Source: AWTP1-13 sp041288195
GTDB lineage: Bacteria; Pseudomonadota; Alphaproteobacteria; Rhizobiales; Hyphomicrobiaceae
DNA: 7,262 nucleotides
Direction of reading: 5' to 3'
NCBI GenBank assembly: GCA_041288195.1
Contig: JBGGME010000192.1
Location: forward strand, 1 to 7,262
Shown here: one piece after another, positions 4,701 to 7,262 of the stretch
Layout of the letters: each line of letters starts with the position of its first letter
Numbering within the stretch: the first letter of the stretch is position 1
Position numbers and translations under genes: made by a program
The notes under the pieces: model-generated
Databases searched by the model: none
What the model was told of the DNA's origin: nothing
Seen by the model: the letters and a program-made list of their open reading frames with translations, nothing else

Positions 4701-5981
4701 ATGTCACTGCAGATGCAGAGCGTTCTCGGGCTGCTCGCCTTTCCGCTGATCGCCTGGGCCATCTCGGAGCGACACGACGCGATCAAGCCCAGGCGGCTGG
4801 CGCGCATCCTCTTCGCCGGCATAGGGCTGCAGGTGCTGATCGCGGGCGTGATGCTCAACGTGCCGGCGGCGCGTTCGGCGTTCGACTGGGCGGCGGGGCT
4901 CGTCAGCGCCCTGCAGACTGCGTCGGCCGCCGGCATGCGCCTGGTATTCGGCTATCTCGCCGGCGGGCCGGCGCCGTTCGAAACCGTGCGGCCCGAGACG
5001 AGCTTCATCCTGGCCTTCCAGGCGCTGCCGCTGATCCTCCTCATCAGCGCGCTGTCCAAGCTGCTCTACCACTGGGGCATCCTGCGGCGGGTCGTGCACG
5101 CGGTCGGCTGGGTGCTGCAGCGCTCGCTCGGCGTCACCGGCCCAGTCGGCACGTCGGCAGCCGCCAACGTGTTCGTCGGCATGGTGGAGGCGCCGCTGCT
5201 GGTGCGGCCCTACCTCGCCAGCATGAGCCGCAGCGGCCTGTTCGCCACCATGACGGTCGGCATGGCGGGCGTGGCGGGCACCGTGCTGGCGCTCTACGCG
5301 ACTGTCCTGGAGCCGGTGCTGCCGGGCGCGGCGGGACATCTCATCGTCTCCTCCGTCATCACCGTGCCCGCGGCGCTGATGCTGGCCGAGCTGATGGTGC
5401 CGGACGGGGCGGCACCGCCGGATCAGACGCAGGCCGCGACCGACATCGTCATCCCCGACCCGACGCACTCGAGCATGGATGCCATCGCGCAGGGCACGCG
5501 CGAAGGCGTGGAGCTGCTCGTCAACGTTACGGCCATGCTGATCGTGGCGGTGGCGCTGGTCGCGCTCGGCAACCAGCTGCTGGCTCTCGTTGCGGCGCCG
5601 TTCGGGATAAGCCTCAGCATCGAGCAGATGCTGGGCTGGGTGTTCGCGCCGCTTGCCTGGCTGATCGGCATCCCATGGGCGGAGTGCGGCAAGGCCGGCA
5701 CGCTGCTCGGCGTCAAGACCGTGCTCAACGAGCTCATCGCCTACCTGCAGCTCGGGCAGATCCCGGCGTCGGCGCTGTCGGACCGCTCGCGCCTGATCCT
5801 CACCTACGCGCTGTGCGGCTTCGCCAATGTCGGCAGCCTCGGCATCCTGATCGGCGGCATGGTGGCGATGGTGCCGCAGCGGCGCGCGGAGATCGTGAGC
5901 CTCGGCGCCAGGACGATCGTATCGGGGACGCTGGCGACGCTGATGACGGCGGCGGTCGTCGGCGCGATGACGCCAGGATGA
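4701..5981 (+). CDS. Concentrative nucleoside transporter (CNT/NupC family)
   Basis: A 426-residue inner-membrane carrier of normal CNT length, importing nucleosides with H+ or Na+. The layout is three N-terminal helices (about 5-85), a gate domain (about 100-225) and a C-terminal transport core (about 270-423). Family signatures: NVFVGMVEAPLLVRPYL (156-172), MTVGMAGVAGTVLALY (184-199), GVKTVLNELIAY (337-348) and TYALCGFANVGSLGI (368-382). By alignment from memory to the Vibrio cholerae CNT, E163, E344, N376 and S379 match the residues holding the nucleoside. M161 and V162 replace the Gln and Thr that contact the base, so the substrate range may differ from that of NupC; hence no gene symbol. 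The hydrophilic loop at 234-262 is the main non-membrane insert. The ATG at 4701 follows a GGGG about nine bases upstream. Overlapping open frames in other frames lack membrane-protein composition. Confidence 0.93.
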   Translation: MSLQMQSVLGLLAFPLIAWAISERHDAIKPRRLARILFAGIGLQVLIAGVMLNVPAARSAFDWAAGLVSALQTASAAGMRLVFGYLAGGPAPFETVRPETSFILAFQALPLILLISALSKLLYHWGILRRVVHAVGWVLQRSLGVTGPVGTSAAANVFVGMVEAPLLVRPYLASMSRSGLFATMTVGMAGVAGTVLALYATVLEPVLPGAAGHLIVSSVITVPAALMLAELMVPDGAAPPDQTQAATDIVIPDPTHSSMDAIAQGTREGVELLVNVTAMLIVAVALVALGNQLLALVAAPFGISLSIEQMLGWVFAPLAWLIGIPWAECGKAGTLLGVKTVLNELIAYLQLGQIPASALSDRSRLILTYALCGFANVGSLGILIGGMVAMVPQRRAEIVSLGARTIVSGTLATLMTAAVVGAMTPG

Positions 5982-5998
5982 CGCTGGCCGCCGGCGTG

Positions 5999-6030
5999 GC
6001 AACAGGCACGGCCATGGGCTAGCCTGTGGC
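5999..6030 (+). terminator. Imperfect hairpin after the transporter gene
   Basis: ACAGGC (6002-6007) pairs with GCCTGT (6022-6027), extended by two more pairs outside one mismatch, and begins 18 bases after the transporter stop. No T tract follows. It is a weak terminator candidate; read-through into the next gene, which starts 87 bases after the stop, is possible. Confidence 0.25.
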
Positions 6031-6068
6031 TCGATTCCCTATTGGCAACGCCTCGCAAGGTCCCAGGC

Positions 6069-7262
6069 ATGACAGGCTCGATCCTCACGCCGTTCACGCT
6101 GGTGGCGATCGTGATCATCCTGGGATGCGTCCTGGCCGCGCTGTATTTCCTGGCCAGGCGGCGCACGCCGAGCGCCAAGCCGGCACCGCGCGACGGCAGG
6201 CCTCCGCAGCCTCGCGATGCCCCGCTGCCGCGTGTCGGCTTTCCCTCACCCGCGCCGGGATCGGGACTGAACGACGGACCTGGGCGCACGGTGCTGGTGA
6301 AGCCCGACATCCCGCCACCCATGCGCGTGCCCGGCGCGCGCCCGCCCTCCCGCGACGAGCGGCCCGGCATGGAGGAGATCGAGCATCGCCGGCGCGCCGC
6401 CAACACGCGGCTGAAGGGCGAGCGGCCGAGACCCGCCGCCGGCGACGCCAGCGAGTCGACGCAGGAGCGGGTGATAACCGCGGGATCGGCGCCACCCCCG
6501 CCGCCGCCGAAATTGCCGGTGACGGTGCTGCTGCCGAACGACGACGACGGCCGCGTGGGCAAGCCGCTCCCGCCCCCCGCGGCGGCGCGACCCCAGCAGC
6601 CCGTCACCAAGCCGGTCGAGGACGACGAGGTCACGACGCCAAGGCGGATCGACCCGGCAGTGGACGAGGCAAAGACCGTCATCCTGGGCGGACAGGCGGC
6701 GGAAGAGCGCGAGCCTGTGCCGGGACCTGATGCCGGCGGCATAAAGCTGGTCATGCCCTCGAAGGGTCCTCCACCGCGTGGCACCGCGTACTCGGTAGCG
6801 TTGGGTCCCGACGGACGGCCGCTGTCCTACGGGAGCGCCGAAACAGGCGCCATGTCGCCCCCGCGATACTCCCCCCCCGAGCCCAACCCCACGCCCAAGC
6901 CGGAGCCGCCGCGGGAGATCGTTCTCGATGATGCCCAATCGGCCCTCGACGTCGTCGACTGCAGCGTGTTCGCCCCGCCGCGCATTGCAGCCGGCGAGCG
7001 CTTCAAGGTGCAAGCCCACTTGCATCTGGCCGAGCAGGTCGCCAAGGTGCGCCGCGCCGCCGCCGAGATCGACCGGCGCGCCAACCTGCAAGGCGCAAAG
7101 TCGCTGCTGAAGGCGCTCGCACGCGGCGTGGAGGTGGAGCTGTACCTGGCCTGCCCCGGCCTGATCGTCGAGGCGCCCTTGCAGAAGGTGAAATGGGAGG
7201 GGACGCCGACGCATGTCCTTTTCAACGTCGAGGCACCCGCGGGGCTCGCGCCCGACCCCATC
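6069..7262 (+). CDS. Membrane-anchored proline-rich protein with an unidentified C-terminal domain, partial
   Basis: The frame runs 398 codons from the ATG at 6069 to the window end without a stop. AAGG eight bases before the ATG supports the start. One membrane helix (about 8-29, FTLVAIVIILGCVLAALYFLA) is followed by RRR, so by the positive-inside rule the bulk is cytoplasmic. Residues 33-290 are a low-complexity linker rich in Pro, Arg, Asp and Glu, with a run of six prolines (142-147) and several short hydrophobic islands (RTVLV, VTVLL, KTVIL, IKLVM). From about 293 a folded domain starts: VVDCSVFAPPRIAAGERFKV, a charged helical stretch (318-350), then strands VEVELYLACPGLIVEAP, KVKWEG and HVLFNV. 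The alternation of beta strands around a helix suggests a beta-sandwich. From memory it resembles a domain pattern (DCSVFAPP...GE.F.VQ...H) of bacterial signalling proteins that can accompany TIR or similar effectors; I cannot verify that. Function unknown. Confidence 0.8.
   Translation, partial: MTGSILTPFTLVAIVIILGCVLAALYFLARRRTPSAKPAPRDGRPPQPRDAPLPRVGFPSPAPGSGLNDGPGRTVLVKPDIPPPMRVPGARPPSRDERPGMEEIEHRRRAANTRLKGERPRPAAGDASESTQERVITAGSAPPPPPPKLPVTVLLPNDDDGRVGKPLPPPAAARPQQPVTKPVEDDEVTTPRRIDPAVDEAKTVILGGQAAEEREPVPGPDAGGIKLVMPSKGPPPRGTAYSVALGPDGRPLSYGSAETGAMSPPRYSPPEPNPTPKPEPPREIVLDDAQSALDVVDCSVFAPPRIAAGERFKVQAHLHLAEQVAKVRRAAAEIDRRANLQGAKSLLKALARGVEVELYLACPGLIVEAPLQKVKWEGTPTHVLFNVEAPAGLAPDPI

Noticed and set aside
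4704..6002. A 432-codon minus-strand open frame antisense to the transporter gene
   Set aside because: Extreme Arg/His/Asp-rich composition and no recognisable motif; it mirrors the third-position GC bias of the real gene.
4565..6022. A 485-codon plus-strand open frame over the transporter gene
   Set aside because: Its product is almost entirely Arg/Ala/Gly/Asp without structure, whereas the overlapping frame gives a textbook CNT carrier.
5804..7214. Two long minus-strand open frames (Gly/Ser-rich and Arg/Leu-rich) opposite the last gene
   Set aside because: The plus frame from 6069 has a ribosome binding site, a membrane helix, positive-inside charge and a structured C-terminal domain; the minus frames are the complement of its proline codons.
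1..7262. CRISPR array, tRNA, rRNA, transposase or attachment site
   Set aside because: I looked for regularly spaced repeats, cloverleaf-like segments and transposase motifs on both strands and saw none; the inverted repeats found are isolated hairpins or operator-like sites.

Overview
The window is GC-rich with a strong G/C third-position preference. The gene content (an ECF sigma/anti-sigma pair with an ATGA overlap, class II cytochromes c-556, a small cold-shock protein, a CNT nucleoside carrier) fits an alphaproteobacterium, probably of the Hyphomicrobiales (Rhizobiales). That placement is inference from protein style; there is no rRNA to anchor it. I see no mobile element, CRISPR array, tRNA or rRNA.

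Left part (1-1510, all minus strand): an ECF sigma factor gene overlaps the gene for its membrane anti-sigma factor. Beyond them lies the start of a FAD-dependent aromatic-ring monooxygenase gene that leaves the window at base 1. A motif of ECF type (GGAAT, 17 bases, CGTC) upstream of the sigma gene suggests autoregulation.

Middle part (1783-3804, plus strand, divergent from the sigma operon): three c-type cytochrome genes, in the order c-556, membrane-anchored diheme cytochrome c, c-556 paralogue. The first two are separated by a perfect 14-bp hairpin; the last two by one base. Together they encode four haem sites with no visible oxidoreductase subunit, so they look like an electron-transfer module whose donor and acceptor are elsewhere.

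Next (3823-4390, minus strand): a 61-residue, very basic protein of unknown function with an excellent ribosome binding site, then a cold-shock protein gene with a long leader. A 310-base divergent region separates the latter from a plus-strand CNT-family nucleoside transporter gene (4701-5981). That region carries a perfect 9+9 inverted repeat that looks like an operator.

Right edge (6069-7262, plus strand, open at the end): a protein with one N-terminal membrane segment, about 260 residues of proline-rich disordered linker and then a folded domain that runs off the window. This is the least explained gene here and the best candidate for something new; its remainder and its downstream neighbours are not visible.
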